A stretch of 64,000 nt of DNA from Clavelina lepadiformis. Its lineage: Eukaryota > Chordata > Ascidiacea > Aplousobranchia > Clavelinidae. The position numbers were made by a program, and so were the translations under genes. The stretch is taken from assembly GCF_947623445.1 (NCBI RefSeq), contig NC_135243.1:22266479-22330478 (forward strand), read 5' to 3'. Shown one piece after another: positions 10,360 through 18,881 of this stretch. Position 1 is the stretch's first letter, and each line of letters begins with the position of its first letter. The notes beneath the pieces were generated by a model that saw only the letters and a list, made by a program, of their open reading frames with translations, ran no database searches and was not told the origin of the DNA.

Positions 10360-10766
10360 CACTCAAAAATATCGTTTATGACCTTTCTTCGCTTTGTCCT
10401 CTTGGAACTGATCGTTTTCTTTCGTTTTTTTCTGTTTATATTCACTCTTTCACCGGGTGGGGTTAACATACGTTCGCTTGCCGTTTCCAGGAGATGCCTT
10501 CCAGCTTCCTTGGATCGCCGAAGAGCCGCCTGTTTCAGGTTTTGTCCTTGTAAGACGTCACTGAGAACTTGTGTGCCAGATTGGAGAGCCTGTTTCCCCA
10601 AGGCCTTTGCACCACTTTTAATGAGAGGCATAACCAATTTCGAGAGACCGGAAAAAACGCTTCCGATACCGTATCCTCTTTGGTATTCTCTACCGTGAAA
10701 AACAGGTAGACCTGAACCGGCTTGATTGACGTAATACCTCTGATAGAGATCTCCGTGGTTCACCAT
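10359..10766 (-). CDS. Small basic virion-type protein, 135 aa (left copy)
   Basis: A basic 135-aa protein between penton and capsid genes, a position and type conserved in Polintons and the related adintoviruses. It has a Gly/Tyr-rich N-terminal part, a central amphipathic helix region (about residues 40-95) and a strongly basic tail (KKRKK, KRTKRRK). This resembles the minor virion/membrane-active or core proteins of adenoviruses (pVI/pVII-like role), but that is by position and composition, not clear homology. It overlaps the penton gene by 7 bp at its start and the capsid gene by 1 bp at its end. The right-arm copy is identical in protein sequence. Confidence 0.8.
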   Translation of the reverse strand: MVNHGDLYQRYYVNQAGSGLPVFHGREYQRGYGIGSVFSGLSKLVMPLIKSGAKALGKQALQSGTQVLSDVLQGQNLKQAALRRSKEAGRHLLETASERMLTPPGERVNINRKKRKKTISSKRTKRRKVINDIFE

Positions 10767-11548
10767 TTTCTTTTACGACGTATGTGAAGTGTTATGACCA
10801 ATCGTCCACCTTCAAATAAGATAGGATTCCCCTGGCTATCCCTTATATCTATTTCTACCGTATCAAACGTTTTGATAGCGAGGAGGTGATAAAATAATTT
10901 TTCGTGGGTAAGACAAATAACTTCTCCCGGTTTCTTGGTGACGGGTACGACTCGTAAAAGTGAAGTAAACGAATCTCCCACGACAGAGGGCTCAACTAAG
11001 TCACAGTACACGTAGAGTGCAGGTACATTATAAAAACTATGGATTGGTTTCCCTATCTCTCCTTCGGGAAGTAACATATCTTCTGTTCCGAGAAATTCAT
11101 AAAGTGAATTGTTCACAGCTATTCTTAAATCTTTCATTTTTTCGAAGGAAAATTTCTTCGTGGCTTCATCGAATTGCACGACAAGGGGTTTTACATTCTC
11201 CCCCAGAGGGGTGAGGGAATCATCGTCACGTTCACTGATACGTTTGCTATAATCCTCTTTAAACTTTTTCGTTAATGTTCGAAACGTGTCAATGATCATC
11301 TTCGCCTTGTAGTAATTTCCAGCGGGAAACTTATATTCGAACAGTTCGTGGTTGTACAGGTAAACCACCACCGATGGTAAGGCTAGATTATTCCAGCTGT
11401 GTGGATACTGTATCTCACCCAATCCGATTTCATAATCTCCTCCACTATCCAGTTCAATGCGATGTGGCAGTCTCGTTTTGTAATTGGTTAAAGTATTTCC
11501 GGGAAAGATATCCATGGAAGAATTGGATGGTAGCGTCAAATAAAACAT
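10760..11548 (-). CDS. Penton-like minor capsid protein, 262 aa
   Basis: Intact single-jelly-roll-type minor capsid (penton) protein of Polintons. The N-terminus has the family's FYLTLPSNSS, then 'NTLTNYKTRLP' and 'WEVGLGEIQYPHSW'-like segments (here EIGLGEIQYPHSWN). The C-terminus is basic. The gene spans the left arm/core border at 11378, which shows that left arm plus core is the original arrangement. Its start overlaps the end of the 74-aa membrane-protein gene. The copy at the right join lacks the first ~57 residues. Role: vertex protein of the capsid by family assignment. Confidence 0.87.
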   Translation of the reverse strand: MFYLTLPSNSSMDIFPGNTLTNYKTRLPHRIELDSGGDYEIGLGEIQYPHSWNNLALPSVVVYLYNHELFEYKFPAGNYYKAKMIIDTFRTLTKKFKEDYSKRISERDDDSLTPLGENVKPLVVQFDEATKKFSFEKMKDLRIAVNNSLYEFLGTEDMLLPEGEIGKPIHSFYNVPALYVYCDLVEPSVVGDSFTSLLRVVPVTKKPGEVICLTHEKLFYHLLAIKTFDTVEIDIRDSQGNPILFEGGRLVITLHIRRKRKW

Positions 11549-11772
11549 TATTTCGGGAGGGAAGGATTCGGTAAGATGTAACCGATACTACTCGATAAGA
11601 GTGAAATCCAAAGATCTTTCTGTTCACTTCCAACAGTGAGGTTGTACAATGATATGGCAGCGACCACAAACACGAGTAGAATTTGACATATAAATACTAT
11701 ACTATGTTTACGTTCGTTTGTCGTCGAATCGGTTAACCGAACCGAGTCGTCAGACGTTCCGTCACCCGTCAT
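11548..11772 (-). CDS. Small Polinton membrane protein, 74 aa
   Basis: A 74-aa protein with a polar N-terminus, a hydrophobic segment at about residues 24-45 and a conserved-looking C-terminal block, SSSIGYILPNP. I recognise this tail as typical of a small ORF next to protease/penton genes in many Mavericks; its function is not established. It lies in the single-copy core between protease and penton and is nearly contiguous with both, suggesting a shared transcript. Confidence 0.72.
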   Translation of the reverse strand: MTGDGTSDDSVRLTDSTTNERKHSIVFICQILLVFVVAAISLYNLTVGSEQKDLWISLLSSSIGYILPNPSLPK

Positions 11773-11814
11773 AGTTGGAATGAAATAAATACGAGACTTT
11801 TACTTCCAAACCAT

Positions 11815-12363
11815 TTATAGAGGGAGAATACGGAACGATACATCGATGTTATAGTTGTCCTCGATAAAGTCATGTACCAGTGTATCGTTCAAGAACAGGT
11901 CCTCCGAGTACATACCCAAGATCTGACGAAGGGAATAATCTCTCACTATCATGAGACTGAATAAAAGTACATGTTGACCGCATACATTCGTGAACGTCTG
12001 CACGGTTCGAGAGTTGAAAGTACACGCGATTGAATTCATTCTTAAAAAGATGTAAAACTCACGGTGAATCGGACGACATCCGAAAGAATCGAAATAGGTA
12101 GCCTTGTTCTCGCGATCAATGTATATTCCGACCCAGTGCGATCCGGGGTTTCTGGAACTATCGCTATTTACCACGTACAAGCTTGGGTTGTCATAGTTCA
12201 ACAGTAGCAATTCGTCGCGCGGAAAACACCCTCGAAACACTTTCTTGGTTTCAATATCTCGACTCAATACGTTCGATATCTGTAGAGTATCCATAGTAAT
12301 AGACGATCTTTGTTTCGAATACAGAGTTTTTATTACGAGTAAGACACAAACAAAAAAATGCAT
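11815..12363 (-). CDS. Adenain-like cysteine protease
   Basis: A 182-aa C5/Ulp1-fold virion protease. Catalytic residues visible are His76 (in GSHWVGIY), Asp92 (YFDSFG), Gln122 and Cys128 (NVCGQH), in the order His-Asp-Gln-Cys expected for adenain and Polinton proteases. A second Met at residue 24 (12294) begins the part that aligns with the family. The first 23 residues form a hydrophobic leader that may be untranslated, so the start is uncertain. It lies 10 bp from the integrase stop. Role: maturation cleavage of capsid precursors, by family knowledge. It is present once, in the core. Confidence 0.92.
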   Translation of the reverse strand: MHFFVCVLLVIKTLYSKQRSSITMDTLQISNVLSRDIETKKVFRGCFPRDELLLLNYDNPSLYVVNSDSSRNPGSHWVGIYIDRENKATYFDSFGCRPIHREFYIFLRMNSIACTFNSRTVQTFTNVCGQHVLLFSLMIVRDYSLRQILGMYSEDLFLNDTLVHDFIEDNYNIDVSFRILPL

Positions 12364-12372
12364 TCGATAGAA

Positions 12373-13419
12373 TCAGGGTCGGTACGCTTTCATATCAGAT
12401 TCATTCACCCAACTGTTGAAGTTTGATGGCCAACCGAGCCATTTGACGAGATATTGTTTCCTTTTTCCACGCTTTCTTGTTTCGAGGATGGCTTCGATCA
12501 AAAATTCATCGTCCTTTTTTACAATTTTTTGTAATTCTTGTTCGTAAAAGCTTCCGTGTAATTCTTCGGAATGATAATCTTTTAGCTTGTAAGTAGGTGG
12601 ATTTCCCGGGATCCGTTTGACGATGGTGAATATCTCTTCGGTCCAATTCGGAAGATAGCCCTTTTCGAATACTTGTTTGTTCTTACTGATTCTAACCACG
12701 TCACCGGGTTGAAACTTTGGTTTTCTTTCTCGCATCGGTTTTCCATACAAGTTTTGCCATATCTCATCTTGATTTTTCCAAGTTACCGAGACCGGGGTAG
12801 TTTTGATAGAACGGTGATAAGAACGGTTGTATGCGTCCAGCATGGGTTGTAAAACGTCGACGTACTTTAGAGTATTCTTGGCCGTAAAATACCGCCACAT
12901 CTTTGTCTTTAAGGTTCTGTTAAATCGTTCCACAATGGCCGCTTTTACCTCATTAAAACTGGTAAAGAATAGAATTTGATTCTCTTTGAGAAACGTTTGA
13001 AAACGTCTGTTTGTAAATTCAGAACCCTTGTCAGTTTGCAATTGTAATGGTTTCCTTTCTCGTACAATTTCCCCGAAAGCTTTCACCAAACTTTTCCCGG
13101 TCTTATCTTTCAGAGGGATCGCCCAGGCGTACTTTGAAAAGACATCGATACACGTCAGCAGGTATCTGTAATCACGATTATAACGTTTTAATTTGGATAA
13201 ATCCACCAAATCGGCTTGAAACTGCTGGTCGATTCCGCTCACAATCACCTTTCTCCTGGTAAAATATCGTCTCGCGGGTTTATGGAGTGTATAGGGGTCT
13301 TGTTGGGATAGAAATTGTTTGACGCTTTTCTGTGTTTGTCCAGATTGAATTTGTAACTGCCTGACACCACCGAAACTACCGGCTTTGGATGGGGAATAAT
13401 AGATTTCACGCAGAGTCAT
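12373..13419 (-). CDS. Polinton integrase (rve, chromodomain)
   Basis: A 348-aa retroviral-type DDE integrase. The catalytic triad is Asp70 (QADLVDL), Asp130 (QTDKGSEF) and Glu164 (VERFNRTLK), with 33 residues between the second Asp and Glu. Residues ~302-348 form a chromodomain with the YLVKWLGWP core, a common feature of Polinton and Ty3-like integrases that may steer insertion to marked chromatin. The ATG at 13419 overlaps the end of the upstream 84-codon frame. No disabling change is visible, consistent with the clean 6-bp target duplication. It occurs once, in the core. Confidence 0.95.
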   Translation of the reverse strand: MTLREIYYSPSKAGSFGGVRQLQIQSGQTQKSVKQFLSQQDPYTLHKPARRYFTRRKVIVSGIDQQFQADLVDLSKLKRYNRDYRYLLTCIDVFSKYAWAIPLKDKTGKSLVKAFGEIVRERKPLQLQTDKGSEFTNRRFQTFLKENQILFFTSFNEVKAAIVERFNRTLKTKMWRYFTAKNTLKYVDVLQPMLDAYNRSYHRSIKTTPVSVTWKNQDEIWQNLYGKPMRERKPKFQPGDVVRISKNKQVFEKGYLPNWTEEIFTIVKRIPGNPPTYKLKDYHSEELHGSFYEQELQKIVKKDDEFLIEAILETRKRGKRKQYLVKWLGWPSNFNSWVNESDMKAYRP

Positions 13420-14007
13420 AACTTAACCAAGGACGAGGTTCGGTGACGGAATTTTCGATTCTTGGTTTGATGAAATTCCACCTATCCTTGTTTCCAACCA
13501 AGCTTTCGGGTACATTCAATAGTTTTAAAGCCGAGGCGAATTCTCGCCAACCGGTAGGTGAAAAATTCTTCTTCTTTCTGAGGAGATCGTCTACCAAATC
13601 GAATATATGACTGTGAGGTATGGCCTTGTCTTGAATTATTAATTCACCTTCTGATTCCAAGCAATAGAATTACTTCTTTTAAGGAATTTTAATAACTGTT
13701 CAGCCTTTTTTCGTTTATTGAGTGGTACACCGTTTGTGATTTGTTGTTCGAGATTCAATTCCTTCACTCGCGGTTCTTGGATTCGCAGTGTAATGGGTTC
13801 GGTTAATTTTTCTTGAAAGGTTATATAACGTTGTAAGATTTGCTGGTAACGTTTCACTTTCTCGTTGGTGTCCATATTTTGTTGTAAAACATTTTCCATT
13901 TCTTGGTCTAATTTAGACATGGCTTTAGCAGTGGAGTTGGTCGGTCGATTGGTGTCCGGTAGTTGGCGCGGATCCATCAATATCATCTTTTTGGCGTAAT
14001 TCATCAT
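13406..14007 (-). pseudogene. Frameshifted conserved Polinton gene (two frames)
   Basis: Two overlapping frames lie in the order seen within one Polinton protein of unknown function. The upstream frame (14007 down to 13639) starts with a typical AKKMILMDPR block and is rich in coiled-coil-like sequence. The downstream frame (13660 down to 13406) carries the usual IPHSHIFDLVDDLL and FSPTGWREF segments. The downstream frame has no ATG near its beginning (only TTG at 13660). The frames overlap by ~20 bp around 13640-13660, where a single-base shift would be needed to pass from one to the other. I therefore read this as one gene broken by a 1-nt indel; programmed frameshifting or a sequencing error are alternatives. 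It sits just upstream of integrase. Confidence 0.65.
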
Positions 14008-14270
14008 TTGTGAAACAAACTCGTAAGGGCGGGTAAAACAGCTCCGATGAGTGGTCCGATCAAAGCAGATAGAAATCCACCCCTCTGAATAATAATCTTC
14101 TTTTTATAGAGAGGCGTTTTCTTCTTGACAATTTCACGAAGTGGTTTTCTATATTTTTTTAATCGAAGTTTTTGCCCGGTGTTTAAAGGCACATTCCCCG
14201 CCAACACGTTTCGTGCACATTCACAAATGGCTTTTACCAGATCCGAACTACCCCGATGTAAAAGTTGTCT
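14004..14270 (-). pseudogene. pX-like basic virion gene, 5'-truncated at palindrome join
   Basis: The frame is open from an in-frame stop exactly at the right palindrome join (14271-14273) to 14004, with no ATG in the first half. The protein has the Polinton hallmark CECARNVLAGNVPLN, then a lysine/arginine-rich stretch and a C-terminal RGGF plus hydrophobic glycine/alanine-rich segment. This layout is typical of the small core or membrane-active (pX-like) protein of Polintons and adintoviruses. The missing N-terminus shows that the inverted copy of the left arm replaced the original DNA beyond this point. The end overlaps the ATG of the next frame. Confidence 0.75.
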
Positions 14271-14272
14271 TC

Positions 14273-14891
14273 ACCATCGGTGGTGGTTTACCTGTACAAC
14301 CACGAACTGTTCGAATATAAGTTTCCCGCTGGAAATTACTACAAGGCGAAGATGATCATTGACACGTTTCGAACATTAACGAAAAAGTTTAAAGAGGATT
14401 ATAGCAAACGTGTCAGTGAACGTGACGATGATTCCCTCACCCCTCTGGGGGAGAATGTAAAACCCCTTGTCGTGCAATTCGATGAAGCCACGAAGAAATT
14501 TTCCTTCGAAAAAATGAAAGATTTAAGAATAGCTGTGAACAATTCACTTTATGAATTTCTCGGAACAGAAGATATGTTACTTCCCGAAGGAGAGATAGGG
14601 AAACCAATCCATAGTTTTTATAATGTACCTGCACTCTACGTGTACTGTGACTTAGTTGAGCCCTCTGTCGTGGGAGATTCGTTTACTTCACTTTTACGAG
14701 TCGTACCCGTCACCAAGAAACCGGGAGAAGTTATTTGTCGTACCTACGAAAAATTATTTTATCACCCCCTCGCTATCAAAACGTTTGATACGGTAAAAAT
14801 AGATATAAGGGATAGCCAGGGGAATCCTATCTTATTTGAAGGTGGACGATTGGTCATAACACTTCACATACGTCGTAAAAGAAAATGGTGA
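14273..14891 (+). pseudogene. Penton gene, 5'-truncated copy at right join
   Basis: Encodes roughly the last 205 residues of the penton protein. The first ~57 codons and the ATG are missing. The open frame extends back only to a TTG at 14265 made of core sequence. Five substitutions relative to the intact copy fall here, at least four changing the protein (for example Ile to Val, Leu to Arg, His to Tyr, Leu to Pro, Glu to Lys). This is consistent with relaxed selection on a dead copy. Confidence 0.88.
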
Positions 14892-15292
14892 ACCACGGAG
14901 ATCTCTATCAGAGGTATTACGTCAATCAAGCCGGTTCAGGTCTACCTGTTTTTCACGGTAGAGAATACCAAAGAGGATACGGTATCGGAAGCGTTTTTTC
15001 CGGTCTCTCGAAATTGGTTATGCCTCTCATTAAAAGTGGTGCAAAGGCCTTGGGGAAACAGGCTCTCCAATCTGGCACACAAGTTCTCAGTGACGTCTTA
15101 CAAGGACAAAACCTGAAACAGGCGGCTCTTCGGCGATCCAAGGAAGCTGGAAGGCATCTCCTGGAAACGGCAAGCGAACGTATGTTAACCCCACCCGGTG
15201 AAAGAGTGAATATAAACAGAAAAAAACGAAAGAAAACGATCAGTTCCAAGAGGACAAAGCGAAGAAAGGTCATAAACGATATTTTTGAGTGA
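14885..15292 (+). CDS. Small basic virion-type protein, 135 aa (right copy)
   Basis: Protein identical to that at 10359-10766: basic, with a central helix and a KKRKK/KRTKRRK tail. It starts inside the end of the truncated penton frame and ends in a TGATG overlap with the capsid start. Because the upstream genes are cut at the join, its expression from this arm would need a promoter other than that of the core operon-like cluster. Confidence 0.78.
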   Translation: MVNHGDLYQRYYVNQAGSGLPVFHGREYQRGYGIGSVFSGLSKLVMPLIKSGAKALGKQALQSGTQVLSDVLQGQNLKQAALRRSKEAGRHLLETASERMLTPPGERVNINRKKRKKTISSKRTKRRKVINDIFE

Positions 15293-16596
15293 TGTCACTC
15301 ATTCATCCTCTTTCCTGTATTTGCACGAAAAGCGAATTAGACTTATTTTCCGTTCCACCGACCCAGTCCAGTATCGAAAGCGGGGTATGGGTGGAACACC
15401 AACCTTTAAACAACATCTCGGATTCGGGGCCGATTGAGTTTGCGATTCAATCCTCGACCGATGCCTACTTGGACTTAAGCAATAGCGTCATTTTTGTGAA
15501 GGCTCAAATTCAAAAGAATGATGGTAGTGATCTCGGAGACGATGCAGTCGTGGCACCGGTTAATTATTGGTTGAATGCTTTATTCGGTCAGGTCGATCTA
15601 TCACTGAACGATAAACTGGTCTCGGCGTCTACCAACACCTATCCGTATCGAGCCTATTTGGAAACTTTACTCAGCTTTGGGGATGAAGCCAAGACTTCTC
15701 AATTGACTGGTGCTCTATGGTATGAGGATACTGCCGGGCATATGAGTGCTTTGACCCAAGCGAATACCGGTTTTGAAAAGAGAAAAGCTTTCACTGCAAT
15801 GAGTGGCGAGGTGGAGATGGTCGGAAAACTCCACTTGGATCTCTTTTTTCAAAGTCGTTATTTACTCAGTGGAATAAACATGAAGTTGAAGCTTACCCGT
15901 ACCAAGTCTGAGTTTAATTTAATGGCTGCTCGAGGAAGTACATTCAAAACAAAAATTAATCAGGTCATTCTATACGTCCGCAAGGTCACTCCTTCTGCTC
16001 AGGTGGCATTGGCACATATCAAAGCTTTGCAAGTCTCTAACGCGAAATATCCCATTCGAAGAATACAAACCAAAGTTTTTAGTGTTCCACGTGGAAATAT
16101 GTCTTGCAATCAAGAAAATGTTTTTCTAGGACAACTTCCTAAACGGATTGTCATCGGTTGTGTTAATAATACCGCGTTCAACGGTGTCATAGAGGAAAAC
16201 CCCTTTGATTTTAAAAATTATAACATCTCCTTTCTGGCGGTATACGTGAACGGAGAACAGATCCCTTGCAAGCCTCTCCAACCAAAGTTTGAACAGCAGC
16301 AGTATATTCGAGCTTATAACAGTCTTTTCACTGGATCGAACCAGCATTTCAAAGATACCGGTAACGCGATCAATAGAACGGATTATCCTAACGGATACAC
16401 CTTGTTTGTTTTTGATCTCTCACCCGACCTCAGTGATGGCGGTCATTTCGATCTCGTGAAACGTGGAAATCTACGCATGGAAATGCATTTTGCACGACCT
16501 CTACCGGCCACCATCAATACAATCGTTTACGGAGAATTCGATAATATTCTGGAAATCGATCGTAGTCGCAACGTTATTTTTGATTATGCACCCTGA
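15292..16596 (+). CDS. Polinton major capsid protein (right copy)
   Basis: 434 aa, identical in protein sequence to the copy at 9055-10359, with the same TGATG overlap at its start and its own AATAAA downstream. Complete identity of the two copies means either a very recent arm duplication or ongoing arm-to-arm homogenisation. See the left copy for domain evidence. Confidence 0.9.
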   Translation: MSLIHPLSCICTKSELDLFSVPPTQSSIESGVWVEHQPLNNISDSGPIEFAIQSSTDAYLDLSNSVIFVKAQIQKNDGSDLGDDAVVAPVNYWLNALFGQVDLSLNDKLVSASTNTYPYRAYLETLLSFGDEAKTSQLTGALWYEDTAGHMSALTQANTGFEKRKAFTAMSGEVEMVGKLHLDLFFQSRYLLSGINMKLKLTRTKSEFNLMAARGSTFKTKINQVILYVRKVTPSAQVALAHIKALQVSNAKYPIRRIQTKVFSVPRGNMSCNQENVFLGQLPKRIVIGCVNNTAFNGVIEENPFDFKNYNISFLAVYVNGEQIPCKPLQPKFEQQQYIRAYNSLFTGSNQHFKDTGNAINRTDYPNGYTLFVFDLSPDLSDGGHFDLVKRGNLRMEMHFARPLPATINTIVYGEFDNILEIDRSRNVIFDYAP

Positions 16597-16678
16597 TTGA
16601 ATGTCATTTGTTTTCTGTGTACTTTTCGATTCAATAAAAAAAAACATCCGAATGAATAAGGTTCATGGTTATGTTTTA

Positions 16679-17320
16679 TTACGCTCTATACACTTTTAGC
16701 GTTTGGTAAATTTCAGTTCTACACATTGGACAGGTCTGTACTTTCACAACACATTCCAAACACATACATAAATGACCACAGGGTATAATTAACGCGTTTG
16801 TTGTATGGGTAAAACATACAACACATTTCTCTCTTTCACGGACGATTTGTAGTTCATCGTCTTCTCGTAGACTCCTCATCAGTATTTCACCAGCAGGTGT
16901 TGATCGAGGTAACATTCTTCGAATTCGTTCTATCTCCTCCCCATTCGCCGGATTGGAAATGTTAGGTCTTCTCAAATTCGGAAATCTCGAAACAACACCG
17001 AATACATAGTCTCCTCCTTTTCGTTGTAGAATATACTCGCATAAAGGGAACCATTTTGCATGCTCTTCCCACGGGTCATCATTCACGTGCCATTGCTGTA
17101 AAATCCCGCTACAGTACCAGCACTTTACACGATCTTTGTCTCCGGTGTAACACCATCCTGCTTCCGCAAGTTCATAAAAGCTTATGTTCATCTCGAACAT
17201 GACCCAGCTTTTGGCATTATTTAGAAAGGTTAGAGTTCGTCTTTCAATCGATCTCATGCAAGGTTGATGTGGAAAATAACATGGAAACTTTACCAATCGT
17301 TTCCTTTCTCCAACATCCAT
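16679..17320 (-). CDS. IAP-like BIR-RING protein (right copy)
   Basis: 213 aa, identical to the left copy, with full BIR and RING zinc ligands. The start at 17320 is chosen because the upstream in-frame ATG (17368) overlaps the TATA box at 17368-17373. Convergent with the right capsid gene. Duplication of this gene doubles the dosage of the putative anti-death function. Confidence 0.92.
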   Translation of the reverse strand: MDVGERKRLVKFPCYFPHQPCMRSIERRTLTFLNNAKSWVMFEMNISFYELAEAGWCYTGDKDRVKCWYCSGILQQWHVNDDPWEEHAKWFPLCEYILQRKGGDYVFGVVSRFPNLRRPNISNPANGEEIERIRRMLPRSTPAGEILMRSLREDDELQIVREREKCVVCFTHTTNALIIPCGHLCMCLECVVKVQTCPMCRTEIYQTLKVYRA

Positions 17321-17511
17321 ATTAAAACTGAATGTTCTCACTGAAATCAACTCACATATCACTCGCATTTATAGCATCGTTTTGTCATTTTTTATTTTTT
17401 CTAATGCGTTCTCTCTCACCAGTACCTATACACAAACACAACAGAATTTACTATACACAAACACAACAGAATTTAACCGTAACTTGTTTTATTTACACGT
17501 ATTCCATTTTT

Positions 17512-18027
17512 TTATTGCAACAAGACATTCGAAATGATTTTATCGAACTCCTTTTGGTCGTCTTCATTCGATAGTTTACAGTGTTTGTTAATGATTTTAG
17601 TGCCTGGTACTCTTTTCAAGACAAACTTCAGGTAGGATTCTGCATTAAACACGGGCTTTCGAGAAAATCGGATTGTCACCCCGTCTGGTTTGACTTGTTT
17701 GCGAAGTTCTTCCACTCTCTCAAAATATTCACACATCACTGGATTGGGATCGGAGAAATACATCACACCCACCGAAACGAAGTCCGATCGTGGCTTTGTG
17801 AGTAGCATGATACATGGTCGATCCTTGAATATCAAACGAATCACGTCTTCAAGGCGTGACATGTCATAGTAACTGCCATATTTCGTTTTCACCGAGAGAT
17901 ACGCTTGATACACGTGTGTCCGTGGTTGATAATCAGTTTTCATCACTACCCTTTCTTCAAACACCTTTTGAATGGTAACAGCATCGAAATCGAGCTTTCT
18001 TCTTTTGCTTCTCGGTTCACACGACAT
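17512..18027 (-). CDS. Orphan Polinton accessory protein, 171 aa (right copy)
   Basis: Identical in protein sequence to the left copy at 7624-8139, with the same TATA box (18083-18089) and the AATAAA overlapping the stop. No recognised domain; SKRRK near the N-terminus. Confidence 0.75.
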   Translation of the reverse strand: MSCEPRSKRRKLDFDAVTIQKVFEERVVMKTDYQPRTHVYQAYLSVKTKYGSYYDMSRLEDVIRLIFKDRPCIMLLTKPRSDFVSVGVMYFSDPNPVMCEYFERVEELRKQVKPDGVTIRFSRKPVFNAESYLKFVLKRVPGTKIINKHCKLSNEDDQKEFDKIISNVLLQ

Positions 18028-18090
18028 ATCACTTCGTTTTGTATTTGTTGATGTAATGATTTCAATTCTCAAACGCAGAGTATTATATAC

Positions 18091-18339
18091 CTTCCTTCAC
18101 GAAAACAAAACAAACAAATCACATCTGGATGCCAGCTTTTAGTTATTCTTTCTCACAACTGGCTGTGAGTGGATTGGTTGGATTGTGCAATATACCACCC
18201 TTTCGACCTGTCCAACACACTTGTTTCCACCAGACAGGTTTGGACTTGCCTTCATAATCGGGTCAAAACAAATCACATCTGGGTACCAGCTATTATTTAT
18301 TCTTCTCTTACATCTGGAATCGACTGGATTGGTTGTAAT
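18091..18339 (-). repeat. Imperfect ~90-bp direct repeat in right TIR
   Basis: Mirror of 7312-7560. Two substitutions between the arms lie here, at about 18122-18129. Confidence 0.6.
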
Positions 18340-18787
18340 ACATTCCAATGCTTTGTTTCTAAAGTCTGGCTTATTTCAACCCAAGCTGGAATTCATAACC
18401 AGGTCATGTTAGCATATGCAAATACGATTAACGCGTTCTTACTCTAGGCTTTTCTCCATATGATTCCAGGTGGTAATTCATACGGTTCATCGTTCTGTAT
18501 ACTTTACGCTGAAACTATGATGTAACTGATATCGAATATCCACAAACCCAAGATGTTTTTTCTCTTTTGTTACACCCTTTTCTCTAGAAACCTAGAACAT
18601 GTTTACCACATGTTGGCGCTATGAAACGAAAACTATAACGTCACTTTTACACTTGTACTTTTCTAACATCTTTTTTCTTTACGTGTGGAACCAAAATTAT
18701 GACGTCACTTTTCTTATCTCTTTTTACATATGACCTAATTACTTGAATGACCTAATCTTGGAGTGACCTACTTCACAGTTGCTGGCA

Positions 18788-18850
18788 TGGTGGTGGCGTG
18801 GTGGTGGCGGTGGTGGTGGCGTGGTGGTGGTGTGGTGGTGGCGTGGTGGT
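18788..18850 (-). repeat. GGTGGT-type minisatellite in TIR tip (right)
   Basis: Mirror of the CACCAC array at the left tip, ending about 30 bp from the element end. Confidence 0.8.
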
Positions 18851-18881
18851 AAGACTCCTGGGGTGGCAACACTATACTACT

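Larger units (their letters stand above)
6770..11378 (+). repeat. Left palindrome arm (giant TIR)
   Basis: The 4,609 bp from the left terminus pair with 14273-18881 in reverse complement, with equal length and no indel. I counted about seven substitutions: two near 7522-7529 and five within the penton gene. The arm contains the TIR tip, a CACCAC minisatellite, direct repeats, the 171-aa gene, the BIR-RING gene, the capsid gene, the 135-aa gene and most of the penton gene. The arm continues smoothly into the core inside an intact penton gene, so this is the ancestral arm. Confidence 0.93.
6770..18881. mobile_element. Palindromic Polinton/Maverick element, 12.1 kb
   Basis: Complete insertion with 6-bp target duplications and AG...CT termini. 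It encodes family hallmark proteins: retroviral-type integrase with chromodomain, adenain-like protease, double-jelly-roll-type major capsid protein, penton-like minor capsid protein, and small basic virion proteins. The left 4,609 bp are repeated in inverted orientation at the right end, leaving a single-copy core at 11379-14272. Polintons typically run 15-20 kb with TIRs of hundreds of bp and also carry a protein-primed PolB and an FtsK/HerA-type ATPase; neither is found here. The core genes are all on the minus strand and nearly overlap (pX-like, split gene, integrase, protease, membrane protein, penton, basic protein, capsid). The element is therefore probably non-autonomous for replication and packaging. 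Its integrase and protease frames look intact. Confidence 0.93.
14273..18881 (-). repeat. Right palindrome arm (inverted copy)
   Basis: Reverse complement of 6770-11378, same length. The join at 14272/14273 is abrupt and cuts the penton gene (keeping its 3' part) and the pX-like gene (keeping its 3' part), head to head. It is therefore the derived arm. Mirror coordinates obey x + x' = 25651. Confidence 0.93.

Noticed and set aside
14265..14272. TTG start for the right penton copy
   Set aside because: These codons are core sequence read by chance; the copy is truncated and has no ATG.
6770..18881. Palindrome as a pure assembly artefact
   Set aside because: The arms carry real differences and both ends have proper termini and target duplication, so I favour a real structure; long reads would still be needed.
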